Positions 1 to 7,795 of a DNA stretch of 64,000 nucleotides are shown here, piece after piece (position 1 is the first letter of the stretch; each line of letters begins with the position of its first letter). Under the pieces are notes generated by a model, which worked only from the letters and a program-made list of their open reading frames with translations, was not told where the DNA came from and ran no database searches. Both the position numbers and the translations under genes were made by a program. Location of the stretch: NCBI RefSeq assembly GCF_009807035.1, contig NZ_WUBI01000001.1:2542001-2606000 (forward strand). Reading direction: 5' to 3'. The stretch comes from Paenibacillus dendrobii. Lineage in GTDB: Bacteria > Bacillota > Bacilli > Paenibacillales > Paenibacillaceae.

Positions 1-1633
1 TCGTCTCGAACGGAAGTTCCGGGATCTGTGCGAGGGAAGAACGGTATGTCTCTTTGAATAGTTCATGAAAATAAGCGGCTGTTTCCTGCTCGCTCAGGCG
101 GTATTCCGGCTTCAGGACAAAATTCGGCTGATGCAGCGAGTTGTCCATTTCATTGCGTGCCTCTTTCCCCAGCGTATCTTCAATGGTCTGCAGCAGTCCG
201 TCGATTGTAGCATTTTTAAACGCATATCTGTTGAAATATTCTCTCATGAACGCATCGAATTTCTCCTCACCAACCTGACGGTACAGTTGGTAAATGGCTT
301 GGCGGCCCTTTTCATAGAAGACCGGACTGGCATCGTCTCCTACCTCTTGATTATTTGAAGCAATGGGTGAATCATAGGAAGAATCATCGAATTGAAGCGC
401 TTTGAATCCGTTCAGCATATCGCCTTGTTTCTCAGAGAAATAGATTTTGGAGAAATCGGCAAAGCCTTCGTCCAGAAACGATTCCTGTTCCGAGTTGTTG
501 CCGATCAGGGCATGGAACCATTGGTGCGCGATCTCGTGCACGAATACGGAATCATGCACCGGATCTGCGTTATTACCAATCATCCCCATTTGAATCACGC
601 GTGCAAATTCGACCGCTACTCCCTCCACGTACGACTCGGCGATGCGAAATTCGGGATATGGATATTTCCCATATTTTTCATTAAAGAACTGGATCGCCTT
701 AAAGGCTTGGTCCACGTATTCGCCCACAATCTTTTTCTTGTTCGGCATGTTGTCAAAATAATAGTATTCGACGGTCAAGCCATCTCGGGTCACGCTGTCG
801 ACTTTGTAGTTCGGACTCGCGAAAAAGACGAATTCCCGCGTGTTGTTCGCCACGGCAGATACGATTTTGCGGCCGTTTTCCTTGGCTTCCTGAGTCGTGA
901 TGCTTCCAGGCATCAACATCTGGTACGTGTCAGGTACATTGAATTGAACCTCGAAGTCCGAAGAGGTGTAATAGTCGGTCTCAAAGGTGGTGCTGTACGG
1001 CGTTTTGTCCCATTCATGCTTGATTTCGTCATACACGGACATGACCGGAAACCAGTGAGCGCCATTGATGATGTCTTTATAATAAGACAAGCGTTCGGAG
1101 CCATACGGGATCTTCACATCGAAATCCACTTGGAGCGTGACTGCTTCGCCAGGCTTCAGTTCTTGCGTAAGCTGAACGGTCAAAGCTTGATTGGTATTGT
1201 CAAAAGTCAGGGCTTTCCCATCCGTCTTGACGTCCTTAATGTCAATGCCACCCAGAAAAACATCCGGTTTGAGGCTTGGGTTGTTCTTCAGGATTTCTGC
1301 GTTGGTACTCTGGAACATGCTGGCCTGCGTTGACTTCGAACGGTTGGCATCGGCAAAGGTGTGGAACACCAATTCCTTCAGCGTATCACTAGAAGTGTTA
1401 CGATAAGTAACCGTTTCGCTGCCCCTGATATGCATGTTTTTCTCATCAAGCCGCGCATTGATTTTATACTGTATAGCTGTATGTGCCTCTGCAACATCGA
1501 TTGACTGCTCAGCAACGGCCGCAGGCGCTGCGAAGGCATGGCCTGCGCTGACGATCGGGCATGCAGCCAGCGTGAAGGCCAGCGAGTACGTCATAGCTTT
1601 TTTGGATATAGAGGTGAAGGTATGTTTGTTCAT
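1..1633 (-). CDS. secreted M1-family zinc metallopeptidase (3' end cut by window edge)
   Basis: Reading back from an ATG at 1633 (AGGGAGAG site just upstream) gives 544 residues with no stop before the window edge, so the C-terminus is missing. The N-terminus looks like a Sec signal peptide (basic MNKHTF start, hydrophobic stretch, AFAAPA cleavage-like region near residue 35). The gluzincin zinc site is complete: HEIAH at residues 366-370 and, after exactly 18 residues, the third ligand Glu389 in LDEGF. This is the M1 (aminopeptidase N/LTA4 hydrolase) arrangement. Expected role is extracellular or surface peptide hydrolysis; substrate cannot be told. The gene stands alone behind a 395-base intergenic region with a structured repeat. 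Confidence 0.9.
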   Translation of the reverse strand, partial: MNKHTFTSISKKAMTYSLAFTLAACPIVSAGHAFAAPAAVAEQSIDVAEAHTAIQYKINARLDEKNMHIRGSETVTYRNTSSDTLKELVFHTFADANRSKSTQASMFQSTNAEILKNNPSLKPDVFLGGIDIKDVKTDGKALTFDNTNQALTVQLTQELKPGEAVTLQVDFDVKIPYGSERLSYYKDIINGAHWFPVMSVYDEIKHEWDKTPYSTTFETDYYTSSDFEVQFNVPDTYQMLMPGSITTQEAKENGRKIVSAVANNTREFVFFASPNYKVDSVTRDGLTVEYYYFDNMPNKKKIVGEYVDQAFKAIQFFNEKYGKYPYPEFRIAESYVEGVAVEFARVIQMGMIGNNADPVHDSVFVHEIAHQWFHALIGNNSEQESFLDEGFADFSKIYFSEKQGDMLNGFKALQFDDSSYDSPIASNNQEVGDDASPVFYEKGRQAIYQLYRQVGEEKFDAFMREYFNRYAFKNATIDGLLQTIEDTLGKEARNEMDNSLHQPNFVLKPEYRLSEQETAAYFHELFKETYRSSLAQIPELPFET

Positions 1634-1725
1634 TGGATTCTCTCCCTTTGATCTAATGAATGTGCTGCTTATGTCCGTTACCATTTCGAAATATACGATT
1701 GAATGAACCGAGCTGTGTCCGCTCC

Positions 1726-1957
1726 AATTCCGGCCTTTCCGTTGAGTATTACAGGTAGGGACGATGGCGTCACCCCTGTGTTTCATCTTTAATTCCTGTA
1801 TCGCTCCAATTCCGGATTATTCTTACGATCGCTGTTGTCACCAGATTTCCTGATCCTGCCCCTTTAGGGGAGAAATCCGGTGACAAAGGCGAACGCTTCG
1901 CTTCTGCAGAATAATTCCGGCCTTTCCGCTGAGTATTTCAGGTAGGGATGATGGCGT
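1726..1957. repeat. structured intergenic repeat element
   Basis: Two 45-base direct copies (1726-1770 and 1913-1957) differ at 3 positions; a degenerate third copy follows at about 1960-1990, and a short GCTCCAATTCCGG echo occurs at 1721 and 1803. Between them lies a nested inverted repeat: outer arms 1816-1823 / 1908-1915 (ATTATTCT / AGAATAAT), inner arms 1835-1849 / 1872-1886 (TTGTCACC... with one mismatch), and a CCCC-TTTA-GGGG tip. It fills most of the gene-free stretch between the M1 peptidase and the yxeA-like gene. No reading frame of note was seen. It looks like a dispersed intergenic repeat; its family is unknown to me. Confidence 0.7.
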
Positions 1958-2028
1958 GATAATTCCGTTCAATCCTCTGAGTATTACATAAAGTCGATGG
2001 CAATTTGGCTTAAGCCCGGGCTCTCTCT

Positions 2029-2397
2029 TTACTTCTTCCCTAATCTCTCCAGCTTTTGCTTCGCCGGGCCCGGCAGCTCGTTTTCCTGCACCTCTTGGTA
2101 CGAGCCCGCTTTATCCCCCTTCATATAAACGCTCAGATACGCTTCCTTGCGCAGTTCCTTGCTTGCTGTGAAGGTCACACTCTTTTCCTGCCCATTTTTA
2201 TCGAAGCCATCCAGGGTGTACTCGTAGTAGACAAACTTCTTGCCATCGTTCGATTTTTCTTCCATTCTCTTTCCGTCCTGGATTTGCACGTAATATTGAT
2301 CCGTGCCTAGCCGATTCAGGTTCACGTTTTGAATGAACACGACGAATCCGATGAGCACAACCAAGATGACTGATCCTATGACAAGTCCTTTTTTCAT
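2029..2397 (-). CDS. YxeA-family protein (DUF1093)
   Basis: 122 residues. The start is the ATG at 2397, behind AAAGGAG; a longer in-frame extension runs into the transporter permease gene and has no ribosome site. An N-terminal hydrophobic segment (about residues 4-24) suggests a secreted or membrane-anchored small protein; the remainder (YYVQIQDG, YYEYTLDGFDKNG, AYLSVYMK) matches the YxeA family as I know it. In Bacillus subtilis yxeA is the last gene of the yxdLM-yxeA operon, and here it follows the same pair of ABC genes by 23 bases, so the assignment is supported by context. Biochemical role is not established. Confidence 0.82.
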   Translation of the reverse strand: MKKGLVIGSVILVVLIGFVVFIQNVNLNRLGTDQYYVQIQDGKRMEEKSNDGKKFVYYEYTLDGFDKNGQEKSVTFTASKELRKEAYLSVYMKGDKAGSYQEVQENELPGPAKQKLERLGKK

Positions 2398-2420
2398 CGT
2401 TTTTCTCCTTTGCTGATGAT

Positions 2421-4352
2421 TTACTTCACATTCGTTACGATCTTGTAGTACGCGTTCACGGTCACGAAATAGTAGATCAGGTAAATGCAAGTGTAGATCC
2501 CCATACAAATGACCACCGGAATAACGAGGCTCGTTTGCATCAATCTCGATAATGCCGACAGAGCGACCGCACAATGGGCGATGCCGGCAATCAGCGGCAG
2601 TGCAAAGATGAACATGACTTGCTTGGCTACCGTCTTGCGGATTTCTCTTTTTTTCACGCCGATTTTATACAAAATCAGATACCGCGCTTTATCCGAATTT
2701 GCTTCAGTTAGCTGTTTGAAGTATATGATGCTGCCTGTCGCCGCCAGGAAGACCAGTCCAAGGAATCCTCCCATGAAGATCAACAAACCGGATGATTCCA
2801 TGCCGCTGGCATAGTCCCGGTAAAAGCTCGAAAACCCGGCCTTTTCGGGTAAAATACCTTCCAGTTCCTTCGTCAATGATTGGGCTTTGTCCTGATGCGT
2901 GATGCCGTAAGCCTCCAGGGTCATTGTTTTGGCTTTGCTCTCCAGCTTCGCAAACAGGTCATCGCTGACCACAATGGTGGAATACACCGTTCCTTGGTTC
3001 AAAACGCTGTATTTCTTCAAATCCTTAAAAGTAATTTTTTCTTGATCTCCATTTCCGCTGAGCGTAATTGAAGAGCCAACGTACTCCGGAGACATCCCCT
3101 TGATGTATATGGGGTCCAGTGCAGCGGCTTCATCCGCATGAAGGCTCAAAGCCTCGCCCCGCCCCTGCTGCTTCGCCAAACGATTGAAATCCCGATTAGA
3201 CAGCAACGTGAAGGTTTGCTCATCTGACTGACTGATTTGATCCAGCCCGGATGTGTCCGCATCCATCTCAAGCAGCTCTAGAGTGGTATGATACAGAACG
3301 TCGTGCTCCTTGGAATGCTGTATGATTGTATCTGCCTGGCTGGTGATTTTGCTGTTTGTACTGATGAACATCAGACTGTTCGGGTTAACCAGAGAGACCG
3401 AGCTGCGGTTGCTATAATACAAGCTGTAGGCCGTCCCGACAGCCGTTAACGTCGTAGCGCTCAGTACAGCAATGATCGTCAACGTACGTGCGTTTCCTTT
3501 GATCCGGTACAATAGCTGGGAGGTCCCGATGATGTTCAGGCCTTTCCAATAACGTTTCTTGTTTCTTCTGGATAACTTCAGCATCGTGACCGTTAAAGTA
3601 TTGAACAATAGATACGTTCCCAGAATGACCGTTACCAGAATCACAAGCGGAGTTACCATTAAACCAAGCGTCGCCCAAGCCTTCGAATTCGCAAGATTTT
3701 GCAATGCAAGCCAGTAACCGATACCTACCAGGACCAAGGACAGCAGCGCTATCAGCCAGGATGCCTTCGGCTCCTTCTCACGCAGTTGATCCGCATGAAA
3801 CAGCTCGATTAATTTGAACCTGTAAATCAGCCGGTAGCCTTGAAACGAAGTAATGAGCGTAATGATCATAAATACGATAAAAGTGTTCACGATTGCTGCC
3901 AAGGAAATAGAGAAGTTGGTTATGGCATCATAGCCCATTGCCTTCATCAGAATCATGACGAAAAAGCGGCTTAGCACGGAACCAAGCGCAATCCCCACGA
4001 TTAGCGCCAAAACTCCCATCAGGAAGTTTTCGTAAAACAACATGCGCCCGATCTGTTTTTTGCGTACACCGAGCAGAGAGTAAAGTCCAACCTCCTTCTT
4101 ACGCTTGCGCGTAAAGAACGAATTGGAGTACCAGATGAATATCGCGACGAAAATGATAAGCACCACAGCCGCACCGCTAAAAGCAGAACTGATTTTGGGT
4201 GAGCTATCCGATGCCGACTGAATGGAGTTGTCGTATTTCAACGACACAAAGGTAAAATAGATGACGATACTAAAAATCATCGATGCAAAATACAGAAAGT
4301 AGTTGGTGAAATTCTTGCGGATATTTTTCCCCGCGATGCTAAACAGCGTCAT
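2421..4352 (-). CDS. Bce/Yxd-type ABC transporter permease (FtsX-like)
   Basis: 643 residues from the ATG at 4352 (CGGAGGTGGG site), overlapping the end of the ATPase gene by 14 bases, which indicates translational coupling. The pattern is that of BceB/YxdM permeases: an N-terminal helix, a group of helices to about residue 300, a large extracytoplasmic domain (about residues 310-510, rich in polar residues), and a final set of three helices. Family members form peptide-antibiotic sensing and detoxification modules with a BceA-type ATPase and an OmpR/histidine-kinase pair. No such kinase/regulator pair is adjacent here. The antibiotic or peptide recognised cannot be read from the sequence. 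Confidence 0.88.
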   Translation of the reverse strand: MTLFSIAGKNIRKNFTNYFLYFASMIFSIVIYFTFVSLKYDNSIQSASDSSPKISSAFSGAAVVLIIFVAIFIWYSNSFFTRKRKKEVGLYSLLGVRKKQIGRMLFYENFLMGVLALIVGIALGSVLSRFFVMILMKAMGYDAITNFSISLAAIVNTFIVFMIITLITSFQGYRLIYRFKLIELFHADQLREKEPKASWLIALLSLVLVGIGYWLALQNLANSKAWATLGLMVTPLVILVTVILGTYLLFNTLTVTMLKLSRRNKKRYWKGLNIIGTSQLLYRIKGNARTLTIIAVLSATTLTAVGTAYSLYYSNRSSVSLVNPNSLMFISTNSKITSQADTIIQHSKEHDVLYHTTLELLEMDADTSGLDQISQSDEQTFTLLSNRDFNRLAKQQGRGEALSLHADEAAALDPIYIKGMSPEYVGSSITLSGNGDQEKITFKDLKKYSVLNQGTVYSTIVVSDDLFAKLESKAKTMTLEAYGITHQDKAQSLTKELEGILPEKAGFSSFYRDYASGMESSGLLIFMGGFLGLVFLAATGSIIYFKQLTEANSDKARYLILYKIGVKKREIRKTVAKQVMFIFALPLIAGIAHCAVALSALSRLMQTSLVIPVVICMGIYTCIYLIYYFVTVNAYYKIVTNVK

Positions 4353-5106
4353 GATGCCCACCTCCGAGTGAAGACAGCACCTCAAGGATTTGCTGGAAAA
4401 ATTCCTTGCGCGTCAAATCCTGTTTATGCAATTCTTTGAACAGCTGGCCGTCATTGATAAAAATCACGCGTTTGCAGTAGCTTGCGGCATAGGCGTCATG
4501 TGTCACCATCATGATCGTGGAACGATTCGACTCATTCAGCGTGCTTAAGCTCTCCAGCAGGCTGGTTGCCGATTTCGAATCCAGCGCACCTGTAGGCTCG
4601 TCCGCCAGAATCAGGCTGGGGTTCGCCACAATCGCTCTTGAAGCAGCAGCACGCTGCTTTTGTCCTCCCGAAATATGGTACGGGTATTTATCCAGGATCG
4701 GACGAATGCCGAACATATCGGCAATTTCATTAACCCGAACTTCTATTTCCGCAGCCGGCACTTTGGATAGAGCAAGCGGAAGCAGAATATTTTCCTTAAC
4801 CGTCAATGTATCCAGCAGATTATAATCCTGAAAAATAAACCCGAGCTTATTCCGGCGGAAATCGGACAGCTTCTCTTCATTCATCGTTACGATGTTCTGT
4901 CCGTCAATGGTGATTTCGCCGGAGGTCGGCGTATCGATGGTCGAAAAAATGTTCAGCAGCGTGGACTTTCCCGCTCCGGACGGACCCATGATCCCGACGA
5001 ACTCGCCCTCCTCGATACTGAGGTTGATATGCTGCAATGCCGTATATATGTTTCCTTTCGTGCCAAAGGTCTTGTTCACATTGATTGCTTGCAGAATGGT
5101 TTTCAT
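4339..5106 (-). CDS. Bce/Yxd-type ABC transporter ATP-binding protein
   Basis: 255 residues with all ABC ATPase motifs: Walker A GPSGAGKST near residue 41, signature ISGGQKQR near 146, Walker B LILADEPTGALD and switch His in VTHD. Similarity is to BceA/YxdL/MacB-type ATPases that pair with FtsX-like permeases. RBS AAGGAG precedes the ATG at 5106. It is the first gene of a three-gene unit (ATPase, permease, YxeA-family). Upstream DNA holds helically phased CCTTA/TAAGG repeats that may bind a response regulator. Confidence 0.92.
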   Translation of the reverse strand: MKTILQAINVNKTFGTKGNIYTALQHINLSIEEGEFVGIMGPSGAGKSTLLNIFSTIDTPTSGEITIDGQNIVTMNEEKLSDFRRNKLGFIFQDYNLLDTLTVKENILLPLALSKVPAAEIEVRVNEIADMFGIRPILDKYPYHISGGQKQRAAASRAIVANPSLILADEPTGALDSKSATSLLESLSTLNESNRSTIMMVTHDAYAASYCKRVIFINDGQLFKELHKQDLTRKEFFQQILEVLSSLGGGHHDAV

Positions 5107-5151
5107 TGGAAATCTCCTTAAATATCTTGTAGTTTTACGAACACAAAAGTA

Positions 5152-5204
5152 ATCATAACCTCCGTACCTTACAGCATTTTAATGCGAACCTTACATCATC
5201 CTTA
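5152..5204 (-). promoter_or_regulatory. candidate regulated promoter with phased TAAGG repeats
   Basis: On the minus strand TAAGG occurs three times (complements at 5167-5171, 5189-5193, 5200-5204), spaced 22 and 11 bases, that is about two and one helical turns. A TATGAT -10 (5152-5157) follows, with no good -35 at 17 bases. This layout is typical of promoters activated by OmpR-family regulators and precedes the Bce/Yxd-like operon. The operator call is inference. Confidence 0.5.
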
Positions 5205-5251
5205 AATCTCACCGGTGAACAGCCACTTGCCACGGCAGCGTCATCCATTAG

Positions 5252-5302
5252 AAACACAAAAAGCCCCCAAGGGACGCTGTTCTCAGCGTCACCTCAAGGG
5301 CT
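5252..5302 (-). terminator. intrinsic terminator of the MFS gene
   Basis: Minus-strand hairpin with outer AGCCC/GGGCT and inner GACGCTG/CAGCGTC arms, followed by a T-rich run (complement 5252-5261), 40 bases past the MFS stop. Confidence 0.85.
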
Positions 5303-5341
5303 CGAAAATTTTCTTGTTTATGATGCAGTTCCAAGGGCAAG

Positions 5342-6550
5342 TTATGCCGATTTGCCTCCATGAAGCAGCTTTCGTACGAAAACCCAGCTTGCAATCGGCG
5401 ATGCGCCAAGAATCAGCATAAGTACCGTAATGGTTAAAGACGTCTTGCTCAGCATCAGAACAACAATGAAAATAAAGGTTCCCACCAGTCGGCCGACCAT
5501 CAGGCTCAGCTCACGCAGCACGACCAGCTCAACCCTCTTTTCCACCGTTTCATTGCTGGTTCCCATCAAGTCAAAGCCTGATGAGATCATCGGCAATATA
5601 TACAGCGGCATGAATACCGCAGATCCGATGCCAAGAATCAATAGCGTTCCATAACTCGTTTTCCAGAGCAACGGAACGATTACAATCCACAGAAGCAGCG
5701 CTCCGACAAGCATGCCCGGGCTTCTGAATTTAGGCTTGTACCATTTTCCTGCCAGCCAGTAAGTCAGCAGCGATATTGCGGACGTAATCAACGAGAATTG
5801 CCCAAGTCTTGCTTCCTGCTTGGTCGCAACGAATACCAGCAAACCAACCAGAAAAGCGAACACCCCTTCACGTATCCCCTGCGCAGCCAATCCCGGTGCC
5901 ATCAGCCGCCATGGACTGCCTTTGGTCCGAAGCTGCGTGACTGGTTCCGCCCAGTGGTATCCGCTGCCGTTCTCCCTCTTTTTGAGGAAAAAACTGAGCA
6001 CGACCCCCAGTGCGTATATCCCCAAGGAGATCGTGAATATGATCCGATATCCCTTGTCACCCTTCAACCAACTGATCAGGAGCCCCGAAAACCACGGGCC
6101 TACAATGCCGGTAATCGAACCTAGCAGCCCAACCCAGCCATTGAACAAATCCCGGTTCTCGCGGTCTGTTACTTCGAAATAAACGACATTAAATGCGAGC
6201 CAGAATAGCCCGATCGATATCCCGAGCAGCAGACCCAACGGCCATATCCAGCGTATGACGTCCGATCCGATCCATAGCACGAGAAGATAAAACACCCCCG
6301 ACAGGACAATGCCTGCCCGCAGGGCGTTCATTTTGTTATATTCTTTTACCCATTTGCCAGTCAGCCAAAAGGTGAGTCCTACAGCTACCTGCTGGGCTAC
6401 AGTAAACCAGCCGATCATGACGTAATCCTGCTTACTTTTCCATAAATATACATTCAAGAAGGTGCCGGACAAGGCTCCCGCCAGAACGATCAACCCATTA
6501 ACGGCCAGCAAAAGCCGGGATTGCCGATCCAATTTTGCCGTCGTTTTCAT
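5342..6550 (-). CDS. MFS transporter
   Basis: 402 residues, start ATG 6550 with AAGGGGGG upstream; a longer in-frame extension to 6634 lacks a ribosome site. About 12 hydrophobic segments in two halves separated by a basic/polar loop near residue 190-225 (FFLKKREN). The N-terminal region has a typical major-facilitator G-rich stretch between helices. Substrate unknown. The gene has its own terminator and appears monocistronic. Paenibacillus and Bacillus genomes carry many such efflux-type proteins, so no specific drug is assigned. Confidence 0.83.
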   Translation of the reverse strand: MKTTAKLDRQSRLLLAVNGLIVLAGALSGTFLNVYLWKSKQDYVMIGWFTVAQQVAVGLTFWLTGKWVKEYNKMNALRAGIVLSGVFYLLVLWIGSDVIRWIWPLGLLLGISIGLFWLAFNVVYFEVTDRENRDLFNGWVGLLGSITGIVGPWFSGLLISWLKGDKGYRIIFTISLGIYALGVVLSFFLKKRENGSGYHWAEPVTQLRTKGSPWRLMAPGLAAQGIREGVFAFLVGLLVFVATKQEARLGQFSLITSAISLLTYWLAGKWYKPKFRSPGMLVGALLLWIVIVPLLWKTSYGTLLILGIGSAVFMPLYILPMISSGFDLMGTSNETVEKRVELVVLRELSLMVGRLVGTFIFIVVLMLSKTSLTITVLMLILGASPIASWVFVRKLLHGGKSA

Positions 6551-6646
6551 AAGTCCCCCCTTGGATAGCCGGACATGCTCGATCTTAACATGCCCCAAAG
6601 AAAGGGATATCATTTGAAAAGCAATGGCATACATCCATCAGAGGTT

Positions 6647-7201
6647 CTACTTCTCGCGGCTCAGATGATCGACCATCCGCAAGCGGTCTTCCTCCGTCAA
6701 ATTGGTTTCCACATGGAAACAGCCCGTACAAATATACATGTTCACACGGAAAGGAGGTTTAATAACCGGAGCCTTAAGGGCGCTGAAAGGCGTTGGAACG
6801 AAGCCTTCTCCCGAGATTTCCTGGGTTCCCGCAAGAATCATGTAATCCCGGCATTTAGGACATTCAGGAACCTCTTCCTGTTCATCCAGGATCTTTTCCA
6901 CGCTTTCCTCATAATTCATCAAGTCATGGCTTTCTTCGAACTTGTCCAGGGTGCGGATAGATGGAGGAAGCTGATGCTGCATATCTTCCTGCGCCCAGAA
7001 CGATGTGTCGTCCTCTCCTTCGCCATCTTCTTCCCAATCCGCATTCTCTTCGACGTCCTCTTCTTCCTCATCGCCGATTTGAACATTCAAGGTCCGATAA
7101 CCTTTCAGCTCATTCTGGCAATAAGGGCAATTCTCCTCAGGTCCAATTTCCTCATCCCAGACAATCTCGGTCTGGCACCATGGGCAAACGGTCGTATCCA
7201 T
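6647..7201 (-). CDS. zinc-ribbon protein of unknown function
   Basis: 184 residues. Four N-terminal cysteines at residues 6, 9, 25 and 28 (CPWC...CPYC) form a zinc-ribbon pattern; a second set of CxxC pairs lies in the C-terminal half (CPKC and CTGC). Between them is a strongly acidic stretch (EEEEDVEENADWEEDGEGEDD region, about residues 50-70). Two zinc knuckles joined by an acidic linker suggest a cytoplasmic protein binding nucleic acid or protein, but no function is recognised. Start ATG 7201 lies behind GAGGAGATGAAAGGC and directly follows the 26-residue membrane peptide gene at 14 bases, so the two are probably co-transcribed. Confidence 0.75.
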   Translation of the reverse strand: MDTTVCPWCQTEIVWDEEIGPEENCPYCQNELKGYRTLNVQIGDEEEEDVEENADWEEDGEGEDDTSFWAQEDMQHQLPPSIRTLDKFEESHDLMNYEESVEKILDEQEEVPECPKCRDYMILAGTQEISGEGFVPTPFSALKAPVIKPPFRVNMYICTGCFHVETNLTEEDRLRMVDHLSREK

Positions 7202-7215
7202 TGCCTTTCATCTCC

Positions 7216-7296
7216 TCAATGTTTCATTAAATAAATGATGCCGACTGCAAAAAAGATCACAGCCGCAACAAACAAAATTCTCGACAGATTTTTCAT
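7216..7296 (-). CDS. 26-residue single-span membrane peptide
   Basis: ATG at 7296 with GGGAGGAAGAC just upstream; translated MKNLSRILFVAAVIFFAVGI then IYLMKH and TGA. A short basic start, one hydrophobic helix of about 18 residues and a basic end are what a small membrane protein looks like. It lies between the DUF350 gene (35 bases upstream) and the zinc-ribbon gene (14 bases downstream) on the same strand, so it fits an operon. Too short for usual gene finders. Conservation was not checked. Confidence 0.6.
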   Translation of the reverse strand: MKNLSRILFVAAVIFFAVGIIYLMKH

Positions 7297-7330
7297 GTCT
7301 TCCTCCCAGAAAAAACCTTATCCGCTGCAA

Positions 7331-7750
7331 TTAAAAAATGCAGGCACCGATCACATAGGACAGCGATACGGAAATGAGCAGGGAAATGATCCCCACCGCC
7401 CGGTTATCCTTGCGGATCTCCTCATCAACCGAAAAAACCGGAGTTAAGAACTCAAATAACAGATATGCGGCGAACAGCAGAACAAACCCGAAAAAAGCCC
7501 ATTTCATCGTGTCGTAAATGGAGGTTTTTCCCTCAATACTGTATCTCAGCACATTGCAAATGGCAAAAATTTTCCCGCCGGTGGCGAGAGAAGCCGCAAC
7601 ATTGCCACGGCTGATCTCGTTCCAGCAGTTATACCTGGCGACCAGCTCAAACAGATACAAAAACACGATCAAACCCAAAATGGCCACCGAGAAATAACCA
7701 ATTAATGTTCCCAGCGGATGGGCGAGCAGATGATCTACCCCATTCTTCAC
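7331..7750 (-). CDS. DUF350-family membrane protein (YshE-like)
   Basis: 139 residues with four hydrophobic segments (about residues 14-36, 50-65, 82-102, 118-138). The sequence features ARYNCWNEISRGNVAASLATGG match the DUF350 (UPF0719) family as I know it. In Bacillus subtilis the DUF350 gene yshE lies directly downstream of mutS2, and here the gene also follows mutS2 by 45 bases on the same strand, which supports the call. Function is not known. Confidence 0.83.
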   Translation of the reverse strand: MKNGVDHLLAHPLGTLIGYFSVAILGLIVFLYLFELVARYNCWNEISRGNVAASLATGGKIFAICNVLRYSIEGKTSIYDTMKWAFFGFVLLFAAYLLFEFLTPVFSVDEEIRKDNRAVGIISLLISVSLSYVIGACIF

Positions 7751-7795
7751 ATTCCCGCCTCCTTCGCTCTAAACCTGGAGCATGCTGGTATAAAC

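Noticed and set aside
392..1333. 313-residue plus-strand frame
   Set aside because: Antisense of the M1 peptidase, whose zinc motif fixes the real strand.
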